From the NCBI RefSeq assembly GCF_006439355.1, contig NZ_VFTG01000002.1, positions 348,485 to 412,484 on the forward strand: a stretch of DNA of 64,000 bases, in the 5' to 3' direction. Positions 45,422-53,634 of this stretch are shown piece by piece. Below the pieces are notes generated by a model. That model was not told the DNA's origin. It ran no database searches and worked only from the letters and a program-made list of their open reading frames with translations. Position 1 is the stretch's first letter. Each line of letters begins with the position of its first letter. This stretch comes from Mesorhizobium sp. B4-1-3. GTDB taxonomy: Bacteria; Pseudomonadota; Alphaproteobacteria; Rhizobiales; Rhizobiaceae. A program made the translations under genes and the position numbers.

Positions 45422-46426
45422 TCAGGAAGCCTTGAGGCTGGAGGTCGCTTCGCTGTTCGACACGTCGCGGCGCTCGGTGCCGGGTGCGTCGGGGGCAATG
45501 TCGCGGATCGCCCGCGAAAGGGTCTCCGCCTTCCAGGCGCGTAGCTTGTCGAGCGCCGCCTCGCGGTGCAGCAACCGGTAGCGGTCGAGGAAGAGCCGGA
45601 TCGCCTGCGGGTGCGGGAACTCGCCGGGATAGACTGCGACCGCGATCAGGAATGCCATGTCTTCGCTGAGATCGAGGGCCCGCAGTGCCGCAAGCAATGC
45701 GGCATAGCTCGATTGCCTGGTCACGGAGCGGGCCGTCGCGAAGTCGATCCCCAGCGCGTCGGCAAGCGCGGTCTGGAAGAAGGCCGCGTTGCCGGTCAGC
45801 GCCGTCTCGCGCAGCTTCACGTAGGCCGGCTGGCCGAGGAAGGTGTTGACATCGGCAGCGTTCCCGGTCGGGCGCATCATCGAGCGCAGGCGGCGCCGCG
45901 CGTTCTCCGCGGCTTCGCCGGACAAGGGACGGTCGGTGTCCGCCTTGGCCACGGGCTCCGGTTTCGGCGTGAGCTTCGTGACCGTTTCCGGCGGCCGCGT
46001 CTTGACGAGCGTCGGTCTTTCCAGCACGCGGATCAGGTCGGCGATCGTCGGGTTGAGGTCCTTGCGGCGCGCAATGGCCCGCGCGTGCGGCAGCCCGTGC
46101 CGGCCGATCAGCGCGATGAGGTCGATGTCGCTCAGCGCGTTGGAGCGCGTGAGCAGGGGTGCTGCGATCTCGACCGGCTCTTCGGCCAACCGCCTGACCA
46201 GCGCGGCCGGCGCATATTCGCATTCGGAAAGGGCAGCGGCGACATAGCGGCGCGACTCGACCGAGACCTCGTCGAACAGCGGCAGCGTCAGATCCTCGAG
46301 CTGGGCGATCTCGCGGCGCGAGGGGCGCGTCAGCGAGCAGAAGGCCGACACGGCGGCGCGGAACAGCCTTTCGGCCTTTCCAGCTTCGGTCCGGATAGCG
46401 ATTTGCCTGAAATCCGAAGATGACAC
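45422..46426 (-). CDS. DUF2336 domain-containing protein
   Basis: 334 residues from the GTG at 46426 (the frame remains open to ATG 46504). It has the DUF2336 helical repeats: AERLFRAAVSAFCSLTRPSR, ESRRYVAAALSECEYAPAAL, LARRKDLN-like RRKDLNPTIADLI. This family has HEAT/ARM-like helices and is thought to bind proteins; its role is unknown. A central Lys/Pro-rich linker (TLVKTRPPETVTKLTPKPEP) separates two helical halves. The start is uncertain. Confidence 0.82.
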   Translation of the reverse strand: MSSSDFRQIAIRTEAGKAERLFRAAVSAFCSLTRPSRREIAQLEDLTLPLFDEVSVESRRYVAAALSECEYAPAALVRRLAEEPVEIAAPLLTRSNALSDIDLIALIGRHGLPHARAIARRKDLNPTIADLIRVLERPTLVKTRPPETVTKLTPKPEPVAKADTDRPLSGEAAENARRRLRSMMRPTGNAADVNTFLGQPAYVKLRETALTGNAAFFQTALADALGIDFATARSVTRQSSYAALLAALRALDLSEDMAFLIAVAVYPGEFPHPQAIRLFLDRYRLLHREAALDKLRAWKAETLSRAIRDIAPDAPGTERRDVSNSEATSSLKAS

Positions 46427-46614
46427 GGAGGATACGCCCGACACTCGACACAATCCCGAACCGCACGATCCGGCCGGCCGGTTTCGCGTCTTCAGGAAAA
46501 ACAAACATCAAACTAGCCGCGATCCGTTAGCGCTCCGTTAACCCTCTAGGTTCCTTAATCAACTTTGGAGGCGTTGCGTTGTGCTCCGGTCAAACCGAGA
46601 GGAATGCGCGAACC

Positions 46615-46812
46615 ATGGGCATGGTCCTGTCTTTTGTGCCGCGTGCGGCACCCGTAAATCGAGCAAGTCACGACACCACGACGGCGGCGGCGGCGGCGGT
46701 CATCATTTTCCCCGGCGTCCGCTATGAGTTGCGTCCGCAGGCCGATGAGGCCCGGCCGCGCGAAAGCTCCGACAGGCCAGGCTCTCCGCCACCTGCCAAG
46801 CCGCATCACTGA
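46615..46812 (+). CDS. Small hypothetical protein
   Basis: 65 residues beginning MGMVLSFVPRAAPVNRASHD, with a short hydrophobic TAAAAAVIIFPGVRYE and a Pro-rich end. GAGAGGAA lies 9-10 nt before ATG 46615, so translation is plausible. No known domain is recognised. Confidence 0.55.
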   Translation: MGMVLSFVPRAAPVNRASHDTTTAAAAAVIIFPGVRYELRPQADEARPRESSDRPGSPPPAKPHH

Positions 46813-46824
46813 TCGGTCGCTTTC

Positions 46825-47373
46825 TCAGTAGTCCTGCAATTCGCAGGCGCTCTGCTCGAGGAAGCGCGACACGATCGGCTTCCAGCTCGCGTCCGGCACG
46901 AAGGCGCGGATGACGAAAATGCCTTCCTGGATCGGCGCTTCGACGAAGATGGCGCCCTGCAGATCCTCGGGAAGGTCGCGTCGCACCTCGATCATCTGCG
47001 CCGGCGTCAGCACCACCGCATCGAGCTTCTCGCCGTTGGCGTTGTGGTCGTTGAAGGAATAGATGTTGTGGCCGCCGCGGTCGTAGACCGAAGCCGACCA
47101 GAACGGCACGTCGCCCGGCGCCCTGATCCTGACCAGTCCATCCGAGAGATCGAACCGGCAGGCGGCCGCGTAAAACAGCGGATCGACCGACTTCACCACC
47201 GGCGCGCCGCCGGCCTCGGCGTCGAGCCGCGTCATCTTGTAGAGGTCGGATGACATCGCCAGCCGCGACCAGGCATCGCGTTCGGAAAATTCCGGCACCA
47301 GGAACAGCACCACGATATGCACGATACCGGCGCCGATGAGGCCGAGGATCAGGGCATGCAGCAGCCTACGCAT
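46825..47373 (-). CDS. DUF1254 family protein
   Basis: 182 residues with an N-terminal membrane helix (ALILGLIGAGIVHIVVLFLV) and a DUF1254-like beta-rich body (FYAAACRFDLSDGLVRIRAP, SVYDRGGHNIYSFND). The function is unknown; DUF1254 and DUF1214 domains often occur together in one protein. It overlaps the upstream DUF1214 gene by 8 bp, so the pair is coupled and may form one complex in the membrane/periplasm. Confidence 0.85.
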   Translation of the reverse strand: MRRLLHALILGLIGAGIVHIVVLFLVPEFSERDAWSRLAMSSDLYKMTRLDAEAGGAPVVKSVDPLFYAAACRFDLSDGLVRIRAPGDVPFWSASVYDRGGHNIYSFNDHNANGEKLDAVVLTPAQMIEVRRDLPEDLQGAIFVEAPIQEGIFVIRAFVPDASWKPIVSRFLEQSACELQDY

Positions 47374-47950
47374 TGCAGCCCGCCTTCAGGATGCGCGGCA
47401 GCGTGACGTCCGAGAGGCCGGTGCTCGAGGCGATCGGCGTGTCGTAGAAGGTCAGCACGAAATACATCTTGCCGGAGCCGCCGGTCAGCAGCCAGTTGCC
47501 GGGGGCAGGGCGGCTGCCGACGGAAATGACGACGGAATTGTCGGGCTGGCGCAGCACTTCGTAGGATTGCAGCGCCGACTGCCTCGGCTTGCCTGTGTCG
47601 ATCACGCCAAGCGACTGGTCGGCGGCATAGAGCGTCCAGAAGCGGGCGGTGGGATAACCGCCTTCGATCGTGTAGGTGCATTCTCGTTTCAACGGCGCGC
47701 CGGCATCGTCGCGCTCGGCGACGAAGGCAAGCCCCTCGGCCTGGCCGAGCGCCAGCACGCCCTCGCGTGCCACTCGCGCCTTGGAGTAGGGGTCGGCGTT
47801 GAGCGTCCCGACTTCGGGGAAAGCGGTCCATTGGCCGATACGGATCGCGCCGACGCCGTCCTGCGCATTGAGCGCATACCAGACGCTGTAGCCGCCAAGC
47901 CCGATGGCGATGGCAAGCGAAAGCAGCGTCAGGATGGCGTTTTTGAGCAT
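47366..47950 (-). CDS. DUF1214 family protein
   Basis: 194 residues with a signal anchor (AILTLLSLAIAIGLGGYSVW) and a DUF1214 body (GEVG-like FPEVGTLNADPYSKARVAR, ECTYTIEGGYPTARFWTLYA, NWLLTGGSGKMYFVLTFYDT). Here DUF1214 and DUF1254 are encoded as two coupled genes rather than one. ATG 47950 is chosen from the hydrophobic helix position. Confidence 0.85.
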   Translation of the reverse strand: MLKNAILTLLSLAIAIGLGGYSVWYALNAQDGVGAIRIGQWTAFPEVGTLNADPYSKARVAREGVLALGQAEGLAFVAERDDAGAPLKRECTYTIEGGYPTARFWTLYAADQSLGVIDTGKPRQSALQSYEVLRQPDNSVVISVGSRPAPGNWLLTGGSGKMYFVLTFYDTPIASSTGLSDVTLPRILKAGCNA

Positions 47951-48030
47951 GAGAGCCGCAAACAGAGGAGATTGCCCGGGATATCGCGGCGCGGGGTGCC
48001 GTGGCAAGCCGGCTTCACGCAAGCGCCGCC

Positions 48031-50187
48031 CTAAAGCGCCGAAAGCGTCTCCGGCAAAGCGGGCGCGCCGAGCACGGGCGCGGCCTGGAAAGCCTTGGTC
48101 ATGTCCCGCAGCGTCTGGCTGGTGCGGCTGGACAGCACCGGCGGGCGTTCTGCCTCGGCCTGCGCCGCCGCCGCGTCGGCTTCCTTCTTAGCTGCTTCCT
48201 CAGCCTTGGCCGCGACCTCCGGGTCGACCCACGGATGATCGAGACCCGGGATCGGCTTCAGGTCGATATTCTGGTGCGCATAGACCATCAGCCGCTGCCA
48301 GACCATCGCCGGCAGCGTGCCGCCGGTCATCTTGTTGGTCGGCGTGAAGTCGTCATTGCCGAGCCAGACGGCGGCCGTGTAGTTGCCGGTGAAACCGACG
48401 AACCAGGCGTCGCGATAGGATTGAGTCGTGCCGGTCTTGCCGGCGACGACGATGTTGGGAAGCTGGGCGCGCCGCGCCGTGCCGATCGCCGGCACCGCCG
48501 CCAGCATCGTGTTCATGTATTTCAGCGCTTTCTCCGACAGCACGCGGTGCGGCGGCGGCGCATCCTTGGCCCAGTCATAGACCACCTCGCCGGTGCGGGT
48601 GACGAGCTGGGTGATGCCGTGGCGGGAACCGACGAAACCGTTCTGGGCAAAGACGCTGTAGCCGGTCGCCTGGTCCATCACCGTCATGCCGGACGTGCCG
48701 AGCACCATGGTCTTGTGCGATTCCAGCGGCGATTCGACACCCATCGATTCCGCCATCGCCTTGATCGGACCGATGCCTAGGTAATCCTTGGCAAGCCGCA
48801 CCGGCACGGTGTTGATCGACTTGGCGATCGCCGTGAGCAGCGTGACATTGCCGGCCGAGCCGCCATTGTAATTGTGTGGCGACCAGCCGCCCCAGCTGAT
48901 CGCGCCGCCCGAAACGACCGAATCCGGCGTGAAACCATGCTCCATTGCGGTGGCATAGACATAGGGCTTGAAAGAGGAGCCGGTCTGGCGCAGCGCCTTG
49001 GTGGCGCGGTTGAATTGGCTGGCGCCGTAGTCGCGGCCGCCGACGATGGCGCGCACCGCGCCGTTGGTCTCGATCACCACCACCGCGCCTTCGGTGACGT
49101 TGTATTCCTTGCCGAATTGCCTCAGATGGAACTCGACTGACTCTTCCGCGGCCTTCTGGATGTTGGCGTCGAAAGTGGTGTGGGCGACCAGCGAATGCTG
49201 GCCGGGCTTGGCGATTTTCTTCACCTCGTCGAAGGCCCAGTCGAGGAAATAATCCGGGCTCTTCTGCTCGCCGCGATCGACGACGTCGGCCGGATGCAGC
49301 CGCGCCTGCAGCACCTGGCCCTCGGTCATAAAGCCGGCGTCGACCAGGTTGGACAGCACCACATTGGCGCGGGCGCGTGCCGCCGGCAGGTTGATGTGCG
49401 GGGCGTATTTGGTCGGTGCCTTGAACAGGCCGGCCAGCATCGCCGCCTCGGCGAGGCTCAGATCCTTGACGCTCTTGCCGAAATAAAAATCCGCCGCCGC
49501 CTCGATGCCGAACGTGCCGCCGCCCATATAGGCGCGGTCGAGATAAAGCTGCAGGATCTCCTTCTTGGAAAGGTTCGCCTCCAGCCACAGCGACAGGAAA
49601 GCTTCCTTGATCTTGCGCTCCAAGGTGCGCTCGTTGGACAGGAACAGGTTCTTGGCGAGCTGCTGCGTGATGCTGGAGCCGCCCTGGACCACGGAATTCG
49701 CGCGCATATTCTCGAAGAGCGCGCGCGACAGGCCCAGGATGTCGATGCCGTAATGGTCGAAGAAACGCCGGTCCTCGGTCGCCAGCACCGCCTTGATGAC
49801 GATGTCCGGCATCTCGTCGACCGGCACGGAATCGCGCTGGATGATGCCGCGCTGACCGATCTCGTTGCCGTAGCGGTCCAGGAAGGTGACGGCGAAGTCG
49901 CCCTGGTTGCGCCAGTCGCCGGCGGTGATGTCGAAGGCCGGCATGGCGAGCGCGAGCAGCACCACGAAGCCGCCCGCGCCCATGGTGAAACCTTCGCTCA
50001 GCACCTCGATGATGGCGCGGCGCCAGCCATGCACGCGGAAGCGGCGGGAAAAGATGGTCGCCGCTTCCCAGAATTCGCGCGCTTTGAAGCTGATCTCATA
50101 GAGCGAGGAATCGAGCCACGCGTCGACGGCGAGAGCCGCCGAGGCGATCCGGCCTCTTCTCTTGCGCGGTTTCGAAGGACTTGCCAT
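48031..50187 (-). CDS. Class A penicillin-binding protein (PBP1a-type transglycosylase/transpeptidase)
   Basis: 718-residue bifunctional murein synthase. After a basic N terminus and membrane anchor (GGFVVLLALAMPAF) comes the glycosyltransferase domain (EDRRFFDHYGID, GGSSITQQLAKNLFLS, AYMGGGTFGIEAAA). The transpeptidase domain has SxxK in TGSSFKPYVYA, SxN in KSINTVP and KTGT in VAGKTGTTQSYRDAWFVGFT. The C terminus is an Ala/Glu-rich coiled tail. ATG 50187 is used. It acts in the periplasm in cell-wall synthesis. Confidence 0.94.
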   Translation of the reverse strand: MASPSKPRKRRGRIASAALAVDAWLDSSLYEISFKAREFWEAATIFSRRFRVHGWRRAIIEVLSEGFTMGAGGFVVLLALAMPAFDITAGDWRNQGDFAVTFLDRYGNEIGQRGIIQRDSVPVDEMPDIVIKAVLATEDRRFFDHYGIDILGLSRALFENMRANSVVQGGSSITQQLAKNLFLSNERTLERKIKEAFLSLWLEANLSKKEILQLYLDRAYMGGGTFGIEAAADFYFGKSVKDLSLAEAAMLAGLFKAPTKYAPHINLPAARARANVVLSNLVDAGFMTEGQVLQARLHPADVVDRGEQKSPDYFLDWAFDEVKKIAKPGQHSLVAHTTFDANIQKAAEESVEFHLRQFGKEYNVTEGAVVVIETNGAVRAIVGGRDYGASQFNRATKALRQTGSSFKPYVYATAMEHGFTPDSVVSGGAISWGGWSPHNYNGGSAGNVTLLTAIAKSINTVPVRLAKDYLGIGPIKAMAESMGVESPLESHKTMVLGTSGMTVMDQATGYSVFAQNGFVGSRHGITQLVTRTGEVVYDWAKDAPPPHRVLSEKALKYMNTMLAAVPAIGTARRAQLPNIVVAGKTGTTQSYRDAWFVGFTGNYTAAVWLGNDDFTPTNKMTGGTLPAMVWQRLMVYAHQNIDLKPIPGLDHPWVDPEVAAKAEEAAKKEADAAAAQAEAERPPVLSSRTSQTLRDMTKAFQAAPVLGAPALPETLSAL

Positions 50188-50352
50188 TCCAGACTTCCGA
50201 CCCAATGCGCTTTCGCCCGAAAACAGCATGCGGGCAGTTTCAGGGTGGCGCCCCTGTCAAACTATTCAACCATTTTATCACCGCCCACAAGGGCAGCGAA
50301 GCCACAGCACAAGCTTTGTTGATTGGAAGGATGCATTGGTGGCCGATCGATA

Positions 50353-50991
50353 TCACCGCGACGCGATGAAGCGCATGAAATGCGCCACATCCGCCTCTGT
50401 CGGCTCCTGGCCGGTGAAGGAGCGCAAATAGGCGGCGAGATGGCTGACGCGCGCCTCTACCGGTTCCTTCAGGTCGAGCACGTAATAGCCGATCTGCATG
50501 TAATAGAGGACGCGGGCGCGGATGAAGGCGTCCTCGCTCTCATAGCCATGCCGGCGGTACATGTCGCGTATGGCAAGCAGGCGCTCTTCGTCGGCCTTGT
50601 CGATCATGCGCCGCACGTCGTCGGAGCGCCTTGCCCATTCGCGGACGGCGAAATCGAGCCTGGGATCGAACAGGCGCTCGTCGGCCCAGCATTCGAAGAC
50701 GTTCATCACACCCATGATGATGGTCTCTGCCGGGCGGCGGGCACGCTCGACGATCGCCGTGGTGTTGGTCTCGTGCCAATGCCTGAGCAACTGGTCGAGC
50801 AGGTCCCGCCGGCTTTCGAAATACCAGTAGAAGCTCGAGCGCGAGACGCCGAGCTTCTGTCCCAGCGTCAGCACGCGCACGCTCTCGATGCCGTCTGAAA
50901 CCAGCGTCTGCAGCGCGAGGTTTATCCAGTCCGCGCGGGTCACCTTGATATTGCCGGGCGCCGGTTCGTCCCGGGGAGCGGTCATGGTCAT
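50353..50991 (-). CDS. TetR-family regulator of the methylated-amine locus
   Basis: 212 residues with a clear HTH (VLTLGQKLGVSRSSFYWYFES) and a TetR C-terminal ligand domain. ATG 50991 is chosen (MTMTAPRDE); the frame continues to 51054 through the operator. It is divergent from the FAD/GcvT gene at 51104, and a 30-bp dyad lies between them at 51032-51061. By analogy with other TetR pairs it likely represses both itself and the amine-degrading genes until an inducer binds. Confidence 0.88.
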   Translation of the reverse strand: MTMTAPRDEPAPGNIKVTRADWINLALQTLVSDGIESVRVLTLGQKLGVSRSSFYWYFESRRDLLDQLLRHWHETNTTAIVERARRPAETIIMGVMNVFECWADERLFDPRLDFAVREWARRSDDVRRMIDKADEERLLAIRDMYRRHGYESEDAFIRARVLYYMQIGYYVLDLKEPVEARVSHLAAYLRSFTGQEPTEADVAHFMRFIASR

Positions 50992-51031
50992 GACCGAACA
51001 AGTGGCACGGCGCGGGCCGGCGCGCAAGCAC

Positions 51032-51061
51032 TGGACAGAAGTGTCTAGACACATATGTCCA
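51032..51061. promoter_or_regulatory. 30-bp dyad operator between tetR-type gene and FAD/GcvT gene
   Basis: Perfect core GTGTCTAGACAC (51041-51052) flanked by TGGACA (51032-51037) and TGTCCA (51056-51061), all sharing the centre 51046.5; only the 3-bp spacers break symmetry. TATATAT at 51065-51071 could be the -10 of the rightward promoter, so repressor binding would block it. Confidence 0.75.
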
Positions 51062-51103
51062 GAATATATATCGTAAGAACCTCCAACGAGAGGGAGAGGG
51101 CTC

Positions 51104-53515
51104 GTGAAGTCGCATTACCGGGCAGTGGTCATCGGGGGAGGCGTGGTAGGCGCCTCGGTGCTTTATCACCTCACGCGTTTTGGCTGGAGCGGTGTGGCGC
51201 TGATCGAGCGCGCCGAGTTGACGGCGGGCTCGACCTGGCACGCGGCGGCGGGCTTCCACGCGCTCAACGCTGATCCCAATGTCGCGGCGCTGCAGGACTA
51301 TACGATCAAGCTCTATCGCGAGATCGAGGCCGAGTCGGGCCAGAATGCCGGGCTGCACATGACCGGCGGCGTCAACATGGCGAGCGACCCGCAGCGCTGG
51401 GAATGGCTGAAATCGGCCTGGGCGGTGTTCCAGTCGGTCGGCATCGAGACGGCGCGGCTGGTGACGCCCGAGGAAATCAAGGAGATCTGCCCGATCGTCG
51501 ACGTGAATGGCGTGCTCGGCGGGCTCTATGATTCCAATGAGGGCCATCTCGATCCCTATGGCACCACGCACGCCTATGCCGGCGCCGCGAAGAAGCGCGG
51601 CGCGGACGTCATCCTGCGCAACCGCGTCGTCGAACTGAGGCAACGCGCCGACGGTGGCTGGGACGTCGTCACCGAGAAGGGCACGATCGTCGCCGAGCAC
51701 GTCGTCAACGCCGGCGGCCTGTGGGCCAAGCAGGTCGGGTTGATGGCCGGCGTTGACCTGCCGGTGACGCCGATGGAGCATCATTATTTCGTTACCGAGG
51801 ACATTCCCGAGGTGGCGGCATTGGACAAGGAACTCGGCCTTGCCGTCGATCTCGACGGCTTCTCCTATTTGAGGCAGGAGCGAAAGGGCGTGTTGCTCGG
51901 CGTCTATGAGCAGAACCCGAAACACTGGAACATGGACGGCGCGCCTTGGGATTACGGCATCGAGCTGATCCCCGAGGACATCGACCGCATCAGCCCCGAG
52001 CTTGCCAGGGCCTATGAGCGCTTTCCCTGCCTGGCCACGGCCGGCATCCGCAAATGGGTCAACGGCGCCTTCACCTTCACGCCGGACGGCAATCCGCTGG
52101 TCGGTCCGGTCAGGGGGCTGAGGAACTACTGGGTCGCCTGCGGCGTCATGGCCGGCTTCAGCCAGGGCGGCGGCGTCGGCAAGTCACTGGCCGAATGGAT
52201 GATTTATGGCGAGCCGGAAGCCGACATCTTCGGCATGGACATCGCCCGCTACGGCGCCTTCGCCGCCAACCGCGAGTATCTCAGGCAGACGACGGGCCAG
52301 TTCTATGCCCGCCGCTTCGTCATCACCTTCCCCAATGAGCGCCTGCCGGCGGGCCGGCCGCTGAAGCGTCCCGGCGCCTATGACGGCATGAGCGCCGCCG
52401 GAGCCGAATGGACGGCGTCCTGGGGACTGGAGATCCCGGCCTATTTCGCGCCGATGGGCTTCCGCGAGGAGACCACGCTGAAGCGCTCCAACGCCTTCGA
52501 CATCGTCGGCGACGAGGTGCTGCAGGTGCGCCGCGCCGCCGGTCTCGTCGATACCACGGCTTTCTCGCGCTATGCCGTGTCAGGCCTCGGAGCAGAGGCA
52601 TGGCTCGACCGGCTGCTCGCTTGCCGGCTACCGAAGCCCGGCCGCGCCAAGCTGGCCCCGATGCTTGGCTCCGACGGCCGGCTGAAGGGCGATCTCACCG
52701 TGCTCAACTGGGGCGGCGGCGAATACTGGATCATGGGCTCCTACTATTTGCGCGAATTCCACATGCGTTGGTTCGAGGCGCATCTGGCGGATGGCGTCAA
52801 GGTTGCCGATATTTCCGATGCCACATCCGGTTTCCTCGTCACCGGACCGAATGCACGAAAGATCCTCGAACGCACCACGCATCAGGACCTCTCCGCCGAG
52901 GCGATACCCTTCATGGCTTGCGGCGTGTTCGATGTCGGCCTAGTGCGCGCCCGGGTGGCAAGGCTGTCGATCGCCGGCGAGCTCGGCTTCGAGATCAACT
53001 GCCCGGCCACCCTGCATTCGACCCTGCGCGAGACGCTGCTTGCCGCCGGCGAAGACCTCGGCCTAGCCGAGATCGGCTACTACGCGCTGAATTCGCTCAG
53101 GCTGGAAAAGAGTTTCGGCATCTGGTCGCGCGAATTCACGCAAGGCTACACGCCCGGCCAGACCGGGCTCGACCGCTTCATCGCTTTCGACAAGGGCGAT
53201 TTCATCGGCCGCGACGCGGCGCTGAAGGAGCGCGAGGACGGCATCGCGCGGCGAATCGTGACGCTGGAGGTCGACGCTGTCGACGCGGATGCCAGCGGCT
53301 TCGAGCCGGTCTGGTTGAACGGCCGGCGCGTCGGCTTCGTCACTTCCGGCGGCTATGGCTATACCCTCGGCAAGAGCGTCGCCCTGGCGTTGCTCGATGA
53401 CGATTTCGCCGGGGAGGGCACCGAACTTTCAGTACACATTGTCGGGGTCGAGCGGCCGGCGCGCGTCATAGCCGCCTCGCCCTACGACGCTGAAGGCAAG
53501 GCGATGCGGCAATAG
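51104..53515 (+). CDS. FAD-dependent dimethylglycine/sarcosine dehydrogenase-like enzyme fused to GcvT domain
   Basis: 803-residue fusion. Residues 1-380 are a DAO-type flavoprotein (VIGGGVVGASVLYHLTRFGW; the flavin-linking STWHAAAGFH motif of dimethylglycine and sarcosine dehydrogenases). From about 400 a GcvT aminomethyltransferase domain binds folate (FDIVGDEVLQVRRAAGLVDT, GELGFEINCP, YALNSLRLEKSFGIWSREF). It would oxidatively demethylate an N-methyl amine and transfer the one-carbon unit to tetrahydrofolate. The start is GTG with GGGAGAGGG upstream. The exact substrate is unknown. Confidence 0.88.
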   Translation: MKSHYRAVVIGGGVVGASVLYHLTRFGWSGVALIERAELTAGSTWHAAAGFHALNADPNVAALQDYTIKLYREIEAESGQNAGLHMTGGVNMASDPQRWEWLKSAWAVFQSVGIETARLVTPEEIKEICPIVDVNGVLGGLYDSNEGHLDPYGTTHAYAGAAKKRGADVILRNRVVELRQRADGGWDVVTEKGTIVAEHVVNAGGLWAKQVGLMAGVDLPVTPMEHHYFVTEDIPEVAALDKELGLAVDLDGFSYLRQERKGVLLGVYEQNPKHWNMDGAPWDYGIELIPEDIDRISPELARAYERFPCLATAGIRKWVNGAFTFTPDGNPLVGPVRGLRNYWVACGVMAGFSQGGGVGKSLAEWMIYGEPEADIFGMDIARYGAFAANREYLRQTTGQFYARRFVITFPNERLPAGRPLKRPGAYDGMSAAGAEWTASWGLEIPAYFAPMGFREETTLKRSNAFDIVGDEVLQVRRAAGLVDTTAFSRYAVSGLGAEAWLDRLLACRLPKPGRAKLAPMLGSDGRLKGDLTVLNWGGGEYWIMGSYYLREFHMRWFEAHLADGVKVADISDATSGFLVTGPNARKILERTTHQDLSAEAIPFMACGVFDVGLVRARVARLSIAGELGFEINCPATLHSTLRETLLAAGEDLGLAEIGYYALNSLRLEKSFGIWSREFTQGYTPGQTGLDRFIAFDKGDFIGRDAALKEREDGIARRIVTLEVDAVDADASGFEPVWLNGRRVGFVTSGGYGYTLGKSVALALLDDDFAGEGTELSVHIVGVERPARVIAASPYDAEGKAMRQ

Positions 53516-53621
53516 AGCATGATCCCGAAAAAGTGGGAACCGGTTTTCGGAAAAGATCATGCTCAAATAAGAGGATAAGATGGAACAGGATGACATTTCG
53601 AAGAAAAGTCATCCTGTTCCA
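53515..53621 (+). repeat. Two-hairpin RIME-like element between FAD/GcvT gene and mttB-like gene
   Basis: Hairpin 1: GAGCATGATC (53515-53524) with GATCATGCTC (53555-53564), containing CCGAAAA and TTTTCGG. Hairpin 2: exact 14-bp arms TGGAACAGGATGAC (53581-53594) and GTCATCCTGTTCCA (53608-53621). It begins at the last base of the upstream stop codon and ends at the AAGGAGG of the next gene. It resembles the Rhizobiales RIME type of element. Confidence 0.8.
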
Positions 53622-53634
53622 AGGAGGAACCGCC

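Noticed and set aside
49180..50322. 380-codon plus-strand frame opposite the class A PBP
   Set aside because: Antisense shadow without motifs; the PBP on the minus strand is complete.
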